Source: Verrucomicrobiota bacterium
GTDB taxonomy: Bacteria > Verrucomicrobiota > Verrucomicrobiia > Limisphaerales > UBA9464
NCBI GenBank assembly: GCA_017309115.1
Contig: JAFLEF010000001.1
Span: forward strand, 120,616 to 184,615
Direction: 5' to 3'
DNA length: 64,000 nt
This document shows positions 28,201-35,017 of this stretch, piece by piece. The notes under the pieces were generated by a model that was not told the DNA's origin, did not search any database, and worked only from the letters and a program-made list of their open reading frames with translations. The stretch's first letter is position 1, and each line of letters opens with the position of its first letter. The translations under genes and the position numbers were made by a program.

Positions 28201-28352
28201 ACATCACCGGTGATGCGGGCCACTTCATCGCCAAAGTCGGCGTGGAGTGGCTGCCGGGCCGTCCACCATTCCACACCGAGCCAGCCGCCGACGCCGGTCA
28301 CTAGAAGGACGATCAGAGCCATCAGCCGCTTAGGCTGGGAACTGGGCTTCAT
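25206..28352 (-). CDS. Large protein with two CsgG/FlgO-like domains, TPRs and a beta-propeller
   Basis: A 1048-residue protein with an N-terminal membrane segment (MALIVLLVTGVGGWLGVEWW) and no lipobox. Residues 65-190 hold a CsgG-like domain (LAIGPLG..., LVERRELVRLMSEIELGAAG, LGKLVRADWFLLGGTYRG). A second, more diverged copy follows at about 205-325 (FADLERNLRSHLAGAL, LERELTALLLEEVRLQQAGL, FWLVDGFWQP). TPR-type helices occupy about 380-480, and from about 700 onward there are propeller blades (LQQTADSLWIGSDRGLFRFDKRTRAVRRW, LDGDRLWVGGPCYLLIFD). It is the last clearly coupled gene of the operon, six bases after the Sel1 gene. CsgG itself is a lipoprotein pore for curli export; here the fold is anchored differently and fused to scaffolding modules. 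Function unknown. Confidence 0.72.
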   Translation of the reverse strand: MKPSSQPKRLMALIVLLVTGVGGWLGVEWWTARQPLHADFGDEVARITGDVPEPPIAPVRRDGPVRLAIGPLGTGSASSDGEAADLLTATLSSEPGLNLVERRELVRLMSEIELGAAGAVKPADALRLGKLVRADWFLLGGTYRGSSTTNAVIRLVDAGSGVLLNLSVISERPEGSVEVAATLAALVRQALGATNASVRAPEYVALGGFADVGVSPRFADLERNLRSHLAGALAGTSLVQLERELTALLLEEVRLQQAGLIEAGASPPRIQSAFWLVDGFWQPVDSVGDDVELNLRVSRIGGAVHRRHLRAPRGSPLESAAADAMLELLRSAPPPDRPATRKGEIRAQLAKGMERAGFTDDSLESRLWANWWANRWNPNQQNLADRREHLQAAIQSFETVLLLDPGNGLAKLFLARCLVDPAVARPDEARGLYRELLDDKNGRIARTAMESLGASFEAYGETERAIATFRELEARAPETFKAGLRQRREFASRRTPEVNRGPLDWAEREAAALKSMAVWKDQAQRSGHYSDSPVLSDFLAGPPEQAAERLARLEAFLPQLLAAAPELEPHLLTLTLRLWPATNHPFLTRFEASLQTVRQDPTRLLAPRNYFNRLSRDGFGWAFDHKLNALSAQMADTVLAARDAGVDFDFRPAFQMRVALSYSYANRPREAVAASRRVEQEVVAMESGGPWGRHPSWLMRDALLRYNQEKLGEPIDSKTNTFDLGPAVVFPARPFLFMPDGPQLWLVNANRVWSVPLSGGASVTNEFALEPDLIPRALQQTADSLWIGSDRGLFRFDKRTRAVRRWTKADGLLLDEVRTLRVDGPRLWIGYELYQQTERRSVGGVSEMNLGDTRIRSFIPPLEDSREPRPEFDRRGSEPDWQRPPSRPVRAFARTGDDEMVAAVAGIGLQAFDSRTGKWSATSPPVADPDIETLVSSADWLVAGEAPYHADPDRKHALTMVSRKTGERHRLGTADGLPFAAVTTLALDGDRLWVGGPCYLLIFDLPTRSVVHRCLMNNTTVYHLQIAGDNVWVRLNSALYRFPRQLAK

Positions 28353-28358
28353 ATAAAT

Positions 28359-29510
28359 TCAACGAGCGGGTGTCTTCTCCGCAGCTTCCGCGCGGCGATA
28401 CCAGCGGCGGGCTTCGTCTGGGTCGGGTTGACCGCCCACGCCTTGTTCCCACAACTGGCCCAAGCGTCGCATTGCCGGCGCATGGCCCGCCCGCGCGGCG
28501 GCCAGATACCACTCGATGGCTTTTTGGGGTCGGGCCGAAACCGAGGCGGTTCCGGCCCACAGCAGTTCGGCAATTTGGAAACGCACGGCAGGGTCCTTCA
28601 CGTCCTGCGGAGACTCCGGCAGTTGGCGAATCAGTTCCGCCACTTCATGACGTTCCGCTGACTTCAGCTCCCGAGTCAGTTTGGACAGACCAGATTCGTC
28701 CTTCACGAGATTGGGAGGAGGATTCTCCGGGCCGTCTGATCCCAGGATCCAGCCGAATTCCCGGATTTCGAGGTCGCGCAGGGCGGCGGGAAGCCACTCG
28801 CGCAGGGTCTTCTGTCGGGCCGCCGCCCGCCGCTCCCAGTCAGCGAGGTATTGAAGCGCATAGCCCGCGGCGGAATCACCATGTCGGGCAGCGGCGGAGA
28901 GCCATTTCCGGGCAGTGTCAGGATCGCAGTCCTGCATGAGTCCACTGCCCGGGCGCCAGCAGAGAAACAACAAGCCCAGGCGCCGCTCCAGCTCCGGCCG
29001 GTTCGGCGCCACGGGAAGCCAGGCGGCGAAGGCCCCTGCTCCGTCATTCGTTCCCAGGCCGCCATTCCAGAGCACATCACCGAGCCGAGTCGAAGCAAGG
29101 ACATGACCCTGGGCGGCGGCCTTCTCCCACCATTCGCGGGCCGTTTCAAAATCGCCCAGAATCTCCCCGTCGGTGTCGCGGGAGGCATCGGCGGCGAGGG
29201 CCCCCGCCGCATACTGCGCCACCGAATCTCCCTGCTCGGCGGCCCGTTCTACCCAGCGGCGGCTTTGGGCGGGATCAGCCGGCTCGGAGTGGGCCAAGCG
29301 CCAAGCGAGAGCCAGAGCCGCCGACGGTTTCGTGGGGGCCTGCTTTTCCAAAATGGCTGCCGGGGCGTTGGTCAAGATGCCAACCAAGGGCGTCAGAGTT
29401 CGACGGAGCACGCGGACCTCGGCGGGCACTTCGGCGGCGACGTCTTGGGTGCTGACCATTCGCAGCACCAGGATCAACGCAAGCAGACCAAAAGCGGTGA
29501 ACGGTTTCAT
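28359..29510 (-). CDS. Sel1-repeat protein
   Basis: A 383-residue protein starting at ATG 29508-29510, which overlaps the TGA of the preceding gene (ATGA). It has an N-terminal hydrophobic signal (FTAFGLLALILVLRM). Sel1-type helical repeats are visible: RRWVERAAEQGDSVAQYAAGALA, REWWEKAAAQGHVLASTRLGDVLWNG, RKWLSAAARHGDSAAGYALQYLA, then after an insert IEWYLAAARAGHAPAMRRLGQLWEQG and RRWYRRAEAAE. Sel1 repeats form alpha-solenoids that bind other proteins, so an adaptor role inside the envelope complex encoded by this operon is likely. An in-frame extension upstream to 29936 lies inside the preceding gene and is rejected. Confidence 0.87.
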   Translation of the reverse strand: MKPFTAFGLLALILVLRMVSTQDVAAEVPAEVRVLRRTLTPLVGILTNAPAAILEKQAPTKPSAALALAWRLAHSEPADPAQSRRWVERAAEQGDSVAQYAAGALAADASRDTDGEILGDFETAREWWEKAAAQGHVLASTRLGDVLWNGGLGTNDGAGAFAAWLPVAPNRPELERRLGLLFLCWRPGSGLMQDCDPDTARKWLSAAARHGDSAAGYALQYLADWERRAAARQKTLREWLPAALRDLEIREFGWILGSDGPENPPPNLVKDESGLSKLTRELKSAERHEVAELIRQLPESPQDVKDPAVRFQIAELLWAGTASVSARPQKAIEWYLAAARAGHAPAMRRLGQLWEQGVGGQPDPDEARRWYRRAEAAEKTPAR

Positions 29511-32500
29511 CGGACGGGGAGGGCGGCGGTGAAGAGGCTGCGGGGATGATCGCGGCGCAGAACGTCGGCCGCTTGTCGGCGGCGGGCCTCGTCCCCGCCA
29601 GAAGTGGCCAGCAGGAACAGGTCTTCTGCCGCCGCCGTGTCGGGATCCGTGCCCGCCAACAACGCCTGAACCGGCCGCGAATCCCCCTGGGCCCAAGCCC
29701 GGATGGCGCGCTGACGTCCGGTGAGTGACTGGAGGGCCTTGGCCAGTTCGGCTGGCGTTGGGTTGGGGGACTGCCACGCGGATTCGGGCACGGCGAGTAA
29801 GCGGCGGACGTCCACGGCATGGACTTGATCCGGTTCGCGATTGAAACCCTGGCGATCGCCGGTGACGGCCAGGATGCCGTCCGGACCCGCCGCCCAATGC
29901 TTGAGTGGACCGGGCAAGTCCGCCGCGGCGATCCAACGCCGGGTCGGAGCATGAAGCAGGGTCAGGCGCGTGGTCGGCAGTTTGCCAACCCGGTCCCGAT
30001 GGGTCGCCAGCCAGAGATAGTCCCCGACGAGCGCGAGGCCGACCACGGGATCATTGAGGCGCGAGCTGCCCGCCAAGACAGTTCCTTCCGGTGCGCGGTG
30101 AGTCAGCTTCAGACGAAGCGACTCCCGTTCCGACTCGGTGAATTCCGTGTCGAAGCCGGACGCATTGAAGCTCAGTCCGGGGCCTTCGCGGGTTTGCAGA
30201 TACGCCGGCAAGGGTTCGCCGACCTGCGTGATCGACCGAGGATCGCGCCACACCACCGGGTTACGGAGAGCCACCTCGGGCCAGAGGTTGGTACCCTCCG
30301 GGGTGAGGAGTCGGAGGCTGCCCTGATCGACGCACCAGGCGTTGGTGGTGGCGTCGAGTTGGAGCGGGGTGCCCCGGGGAAGCGGAAGGGGAATCCAGCG
30401 TCCCGATTGCCAAGCATGCCACGGCGGATTCAGCGCGTCGGGCAAGGCCTGCGCACCGCCCGGCGGGAGCGTCATGGCCTGGAAGCGGCGGACCCACACC
30501 TGGCCTGGCTGAAAGGTCAGGTTGACCTCGTTGCCCGGTCCGCGGCTGGGCAACTGCGGCACGAGCGACTCCCAGCGACGATCCTCGGGCAACCACCGAG
30601 AAACACCCTGACCCGAGACGAGCAGGTGTCCGGCGGCCGCATGCATTCCGAACACCGGACCCTTCAGGCCCTCAACTTCTGCTCGAGGCGTGTCCTTGCC
30701 GGAAGCGAGGCGCCAAATGTTGGTCGGAGTGAACCCCCAAAGTTCACCGCGGTGGCTAGTGATTCCAACCGTGGACTGAATCAAGGGATGACTGGGAATG
30801 AGCTCAAACTGACCCTTCCCCCGGGACCGGAGCAGCCGGCGAACATGTCCCGCCACAGGTTCCATCATCAGGCGGGGATCGGCCGCGCCCGGTTCCGAAA
30901 TCTCGGCGCTCACTTCCGCCAAGATCCATCGTTCATCCGGAGTCACCGGCGTCAGCCCCAGGATTGCGGCCCGGGTTGGCAACCGCAGCGTTCGCACGGC
31001 GTCGCTCAATGGAGCCGGCCCCAACTCGATCTCGCCGGCGTCCAAAGCCGGGCGGACGGCGAGCGAGTCCAGTTGACTGACGCGCGGCAGATGCAGACGC
31101 AGGCCGGATTGGGAGGGAGCCCGAGTCAGGGCCGGATTGGGCTTGGTCAGAACGGCCAGAACCGCGGTGTGCTGGCCGGCCCGTCCGGCAGACTCATAAA
31201 GACGTTCCAACTGGTTCTTGGTCTCGGCGGCTTGCTCCTGCCAGCGGTCACCGGCCTGGATCCGGAGTTCCGGAGCCTGGGTTTCGAACCAGCGGCACCA
31301 TCCGACGGCATCCGGACCGGCTCCATACACCAGGATTTCGTCGGCGCTGGCCAAGCGCAATTCCGCCAACTCGGGGTCACTGGCCGTTCGTTCCAGACGC
31401 ACCCGCAGTTCTGCCAAATCACGCGCCCACCACGTTTCGAGCACTCGCGAATCCAAGTCCGTAGGCCAACGGTCGAACGGGCCGAACCCCTGTCCGGAGG
31501 CGTAAGATCGCACCACCGCGTAGGCACTGTGGACGTAGTGCCACGCGACGGTTGGTGTCTCTCCGATGAAATCCGCCCGCGAAACCTCTTCCTCAATTTC
31601 ATCGTTCGCCCGGGTCTCAAATCCGTGGCGTCGGACAAATTCACCCCAGGCTTCCCGGCGCCAATACCGCCAGCGCAACGGGTGAACGGAGACCCGACCC
31701 ACCCAGGGAGCAAAGCGGGCGCGTAGCAATAGCTCCTGGGCCTCGACTCGGGCCGGATCCAGCCAGAGGGCATAACCCAGCAACGACAAGCCATCACGCC
31801 AAGCCGCCCGCGACCTTGCATCCTCGAGGCTCGACAGGGCGGCGAGTTTCTGGAGGGCCTCGCGGTGGAGGGCCGCGGCAGCCCTTCGCTCGAGCGGCTC
31901 GGAACCCTTCGGCTGAGGTTGGAGGCGGCCGATGATTTCCTCCCAGGCGGGCAAAGCATTGGTGGGAAACACACCGCTGGCTTCGGCGTTCCCCACTTCC
32001 AAAACCCCGGAGCGGGGCTGCCACACCAGAAAATCAGTGGGAGGGAAGTTGAAATTCGTCGCGTTACGGATCAGCCCCAGGGCTGCCAGACCGGACTCTT
32101 CGATCGTCGCCTCCCGGGCTTCGGGTCGGATGAACTGCCAACCCGACGGTTCCGGCCACGGTGGATTATGAAACCAAAAGACTCGGCGCAAGCCCGCCTG
32201 ACGCGTCTCCACCTGTTTGGCAGCCGCCAGGGCCTCCCGGACGCGGGCCGCAATTTCGCCCGCCAACGTGGCGCCGCCGGAGAGTCGGCTGCGGAGTGGA
32301 ACCGCGAGATTCAGGTTGGTTCGGAAGATCGTCTGATCCCGGGCGAGTTGGATCACTTCGAGGCGCAGCGGGCGACGGGTCTCCGCGGCCTCTCCCAGAT
32401 GAATAGCCACGGCCCACTCGGCTCCCTGGAGCGGGGTCTGTGCGGCGGGCGACGCGATTCCGGCCGATGCGAGCGCGCGTTCGCTCTCGATTCGGCCCAG

Positions 32501-32767
32501 ATCAGTGCGCTCGATCAGCGTGACGTCGGGCAACGCGCTCAGGTTCGCCACGATGATGTCCCCGAGATCGGCCGCTCCCCGCCAACTCCGGTAGGAATGG
32601 TCGTCGGTCGTGATCGGCAACACGGTCACCCGCGTCGGCTCGGCCCAAGCGTCCAGGCCTAACCCGAAGCCGAGAAACAGGAGCAACAGTCCCGATACGG
32701 TGCGACCGAGGTGGCCCCAGTTGAGCCGACTCCGATGGAAGCGAGAACTTCGCCGGATCGACTTCAT
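29507..32767 (-). CDS. Large secreted protein with N-terminal CsgG-like domain and propeller-like C-terminal half
   Basis: A 1086-residue protein with a signal peptide (VSGLLLLFLGFGLGLDAWA) and no lipobox Cys. Residues 45-195 are CsgG/FlgO-like (VTVLPITTDDHSY..., VTLIERTDLGRIESERALASAG, GAEWAVAIHLGEA). The middle (200-600) is mixed and helical with many W residues. The C-terminal half contains propeller-like strands (GELWGFTPTNIWRLASG, GVSRWLPEDRRWESLVP, GDYLWLATHRDRVGKL, GPDGILAVTGDRQGF). The ATG overlaps the stop of the upstream CsgG-like gene by four bases, and its own stop overlaps the Sel1 ATG. The CsgG-like part is similar in layout to the two neighbouring CsgG-like proteins, pointing to duplication inside the operon. 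Function unknown; an outer-membrane or periplasmic complex is inferred. Confidence 0.68.
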   Translation of the reverse strand: MKSIRRSSRFHRSRLNWGHLGRTVSGLLLLFLGFGLGLDAWAEPTRVTVLPITTDDHSYRSWRGAADLGDIIVANLSALPDVTLIERTDLGRIESERALASAGIASPAAQTPLQGAEWAVAIHLGEAAETRRPLRLEVIQLARDQTIFRTNLNLAVPLRSRLSGGATLAGEIAARVREALAAAKQVETRQAGLRRVFWFHNPPWPEPSGWQFIRPEAREATIEESGLAALGLIRNATNFNFPPTDFLVWQPRSGVLEVGNAEASGVFPTNALPAWEEIIGRLQPQPKGSEPLERRAAAALHREALQKLAALSSLEDARSRAAWRDGLSLLGYALWLDPARVEAQELLLRARFAPWVGRVSVHPLRWRYWRREAWGEFVRRHGFETRANDEIEEEVSRADFIGETPTVAWHYVHSAYAVVRSYASGQGFGPFDRWPTDLDSRVLETWWARDLAELRVRLERTASDPELAELRLASADEILVYGAGPDAVGWCRWFETQAPELRIQAGDRWQEQAAETKNQLERLYESAGRAGQHTAVLAVLTKPNPALTRAPSQSGLRLHLPRVSQLDSLAVRPALDAGEIELGPAPLSDAVRTLRLPTRAAILGLTPVTPDERWILAEVSAEISEPGAADPRLMMEPVAGHVRRLLRSRGKGQFELIPSHPLIQSTVGITSHRGELWGFTPTNIWRLASGKDTPRAEVEGLKGPVFGMHAAAGHLLVSGQGVSRWLPEDRRWESLVPQLPSRGPGNEVNLTFQPGQVWVRRFQAMTLPPGGAQALPDALNPPWHAWQSGRWIPLPLPRGTPLQLDATTNAWCVDQGSLRLLTPEGTNLWPEVALRNPVVWRDPRSITQVGEPLPAYLQTREGPGLSFNASGFDTEFTESERESLRLKLTHRAPEGTVLAGSSRLNDPVVGLALVGDYLWLATHRDRVGKLPTTRLTLLHAPTRRWIAAADLPGPLKHWAAGPDGILAVTGDRQGFNREPDQVHAVDVRRLLAVPESAWQSPNPTPAELAKALQSLTGRQRAIRAWAQGDSRPVQALLAGTDPDTAAAEDLFLLATSGGDEARRRQAADVLRRDHPRSLFTAALPVR

Positions 32768-33750
32768 TTCACCACTTGCGGAATGATCCGCTCCGCGAGT
32801 TCGGCCGCGGCTTCCTGAAGCGCCCGTTTGGCGGCAATCTGTTCGCTCACATCCACCGCGACGCTCATTTGGCGATCCGCGAGCAGCACTTTCCCAGTCG
32901 CCCGATCGCGAACCTTGATCTCCACCCGCGCCCGGCAGGACACGAGACCCGCCCGACGCAGACCCACTTCGCTAAAAGCTTCGCCGGTGATCTCCACCTC
33001 GGCGGCTTGGGCAGACTGGTCATCGGCCAGAGCACAGCCGACTTCCTTGAACAGCAGCGCCAGTTCGGTCTGGGCGGCGGGATCCACGGCGGGGGTGCCA
33101 AAATGGACTTCAGGAATCTTCACGGAAACACTGGGGCGGCGGTCCGTCTTGAGCGCGGCCTTGAGCGTCGTCACGCGATCGGCGCGGGTGACGACTTTCG
33201 CGACGAGCGTGTCGGCCTTGGTGGTGACGGTGGCGGCGATCTTGGCGGCGAGTTCCTCCGCCGGCCCGGTGACCGGAGCATCCTTGCCGGCCTTGGCGAC
33301 CTCGCCATACACGCGGCTGGTCTCGGTGCCGATGACCTTCGCGACGAGCAGCAGTTCGTTGCCCGCCCGAAAGGCCCGGCCGGTGACGAGCACCTTCGCC
33401 CCGGTGATCTGGCCGACTTTGACGGCGGTCGCGGGATCAGCGAGACCACCAAGGCCCAAGGACTGTTCGGCGAGCAGGCGGTCGAGTTCCGCCCGCTCAA
33501 CGGTCCAGATCGCCGGATTGCCGGAAAGAAAAGTAGAAAGCAGCGTGGAGACCTCCTTGCCAAAGTCGCGGCCCAAGTCTTCGCGCGCCTCGAAGTCAAA
33601 CACGGCCACGGTCAGCGGGGTGGGGTTAGGCGCGCTCACGTCGGCGGCGGATCCGGAAAACAATAGTACCCCCAGCAACACCGCACTCCAGCGCCGGGCC
33701 GGGCGGCTGGTGAGGGAGGGGAACGGGCGTGAATCAGGAGGCGACTTCAT
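32764..33750 (-). CDS. CsgG/FlgO-family envelope protein
   Basis: A 328-residue exported protein, the simplest of three CsgG-like members in this operon. Signal peptide: WSAVLLGVLLFSGSAA. The first domain (about 45-180) carries the family pattern: LTVAVFDFEAREDLGRDFG, then WTVERAELDRLLAEQSLGLGG and VGQITGAKVLVTGRAF. The C-terminal 120 residues (about 210-328) form another alpha/beta block (EVEITGEAFSEVGLRRAGL, VEIKVRDRATGKVLLADRQM). In CsgG the N-terminal Cys is acylated; no Cys is present near the cleavage site here, so this is not a lipoprotein. Start and stop both overlap neighbours by ATGA, showing translational coupling with the anti-sigma-like gene upstream and the large fusion downstream. 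Confidence 0.82.
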   Translation of the reverse strand: MKSPPDSRPFPSLTSRPARRWSAVLLGVLLFSGSAADVSAPNPTPLTVAVFDFEAREDLGRDFGKEVSTLLSTFLSGNPAIWTVERAELDRLLAEQSLGLGGLADPATAVKVGQITGAKVLVTGRAFRAGNELLLVAKVIGTETSRVYGEVAKAGKDAPVTGPAEELAAKIAATVTTKADTLVAKVVTRADRVTTLKAALKTDRRPSVSVKIPEVHFGTPAVDPAAQTELALLFKEVGCALADDQSAQAAEVEITGEAFSEVGLRRAGLVSCRARVEIKVRDRATGKVLLADRQMSVAVDVSEQIAAKRALQEAAAELAERIIPQVVK

Positions 33751-34343
33751 AGTGTTATTTCCAGCAAGCGGGCGTTGAGGCGCAAAGAACTGTTCGCCGA
33801 CGGCCAGACCGCATCTTCGTCGGTCACAATCACTCCGCCGCGGGAATCCGTCAGTACTTCGAGCTGACGATTGCCGAGATGGACAGACTGGCCACTGAAC
33901 GTCAGAGCGGTGCGGCAGCCATCGGCGGCGCAGCGGCGCAGCACCACCGGCGGCGAAACCGGCAGGTTGGGTTGATCGGCCAGCACCACTTGCGGGCCGT
34001 CCGGACCCAGGATCACAGCGCTCACCTGATGCGGAAAGAGCGCGGTGACTTGGCGCCAGATTTCTTCATAGCTTTGCAGTTCGGACGCGGTGAATTCGGT
34101 CGGCTGGGGCGGACGGGCTGGTCGCCACAGCAGCAACAGTCCCACCGCGATCGCCGCAGCTCCGAGGGCCAGCCAGGGGAGCGGACGCCACACGTGCGAA
34201 CGCTGCGGAGACGCATCGGAACGAGTTCGGGACTCCCGCGCCAACCGGCGTTGGACAGTCTCGGGAAAGGAGTCCCAGTAACTCGCGGGCCGAGTCGGCG
34301 GCCGGGTGGAGCGAAGCAGGCGGTCGAGTTGCTCGTTGTTCAT
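33747..34343 (-). CDS. Membrane anti-sigma-factor-like protein
   Basis: A 198-residue protein from ATG 34343, overlapping the sigma factor stop (ATGA). It has a cytoplasmic N-terminal segment of about 50 residues (NEQLDRLLRSTRPP, SYWDSFPETVQRRLARE), one transmembrane helix (WLALGAAAIAVGLLLLW) and a periplasmic domain of about 110 residues. This is the layout of an ECF anti-sigma factor. No zinc-binding HxxxCxxC motif is present, so it is not of the ZAS type. Position directly after the sigma gene and the topology support the call; the family match itself is weak. It would release the sigma factor in response to an envelope signal. Confidence 0.72.
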   Translation of the reverse strand: MNNEQLDRLLRSTRPPTRPASYWDSFPETVQRRLARESRTRSDASPQRSHVWRPLPWLALGAAAIAVGLLLLWRPARPPQPTEFTASELQSYEEIWRQVTALFPHQVSAVILGPDGPQVVLADQPNLPVSPPVVLRRCAADGCRTALTFSGQSVHLGNRQLEVLTDSRGGVIVTDEDAVWPSANSSLRLNARLLEITL

Positions 34344-34939
34344 GCGGAATCCTCCGGGGAATCGGAGTCCAGGTCCGAAAGCCATTTTCGAAGCTGACGG
34401 CGCGCCAACCAGACCCGCCACGAAACCGTCGTTTCCGCGCAGTCCAATTGCCGCGCGGCCTGGGCGTGGTTGAGTCCTTCAAACACGGTGAGCACCACGG
34501 CCGCCCGGTCCGCCGGCTTGAGCCGCTGGAGGGCTTCGTTGACCCGACGCGAGCGTTCCGCCTCCCGATCGGCCAGATCATAGCCGGAGGGGGGAGACAT
34601 TTGTGACTCCTGCTCCAGGCCCGCGTGCGCGTGTCGGGACCGTTCCGTCCGTTCCCGCCAGTTGAGACAGAGATTGAGCGCGATCCGGTGAACCCAGGTG
34701 CCGAAACTGGAGTCACCGCGAAACGTGCCGAGACGTTGCCACGCCTTCACGAAGGTGTCCTGGGCGAGGTCGGCAGCATCCTCGGCCGAGCCGGTCATCC
34801 GATAGGCCAGTGCGTGAATCATGTTCTGATGTTCGCGGACCAATTCGCCAAACGCCGCTTCGTCGCCCGCCCGGGCCAAGGCCACCCGGCGATCAGGCAG
34901 GCCGTCGGGCGCGGCAGTCGGGTGAGAGGCGGACAGCAT
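34340..34939 (-). CDS. ECF RNA polymerase sigma factor
   Basis: A 199-residue sigma-70 family ECF factor. Region 2 is seen at FGELVREHQNMIHALAYRM and DAADLAQDTFVKAWQRL, followed by FGTWVHRIALNLCLNWRER. Region 4 is seen at LKPADRAAVVLTVFEGLNHAQAARQLDCAETTVSWRVWLARRQL. The start is placed at ATG 34939; a TTG at 34990 would add 17 residues before region 2. It lies downstream of the 2172-aa secreted protein and is coupled to a membrane anti-sigma-like gene. It probably controls this envelope operon (autoregulation is inferred, since no promoter motif could be fixed) and other surface genes. Confidence 0.94.
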   Translation of the reverse strand: MLSASHPTAAPDGLPDRRVALARAGDEAAFGELVREHQNMIHALAYRMTGSAEDAADLAQDTFVKAWQRLGTFRGDSSFGTWVHRIALNLCLNWRERTERSRHAHAGLEQESQMSPPSGYDLADREAERSRRVNEALQRLKPADRAAVVLTVFEGLNHAQAARQLDCAETTVSWRVWLARRQLRKWLSDLDSDSPEDSA

Positions 34940-35017
34940 TCGTTGTTCTACCGGGATTGGACCGGCAGAGAGGCGAAATCCTTGGAACAATTTTTCGAGA
35001 GCTGTCGAAGCCCGAGC

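Noticed and set aside
28359-29936. A 525-residue version of the Sel1 protein
   Set aside because: The extra N-terminal part is an alternate frame of the preceding gene; ATG 29510 gives a proper signal sequence and an ATGA overlap.
29819-31726. 635-codon plus-strand frame
   Set aside because: Antisense shadow of the CsgG-like fusion protein; no family features.
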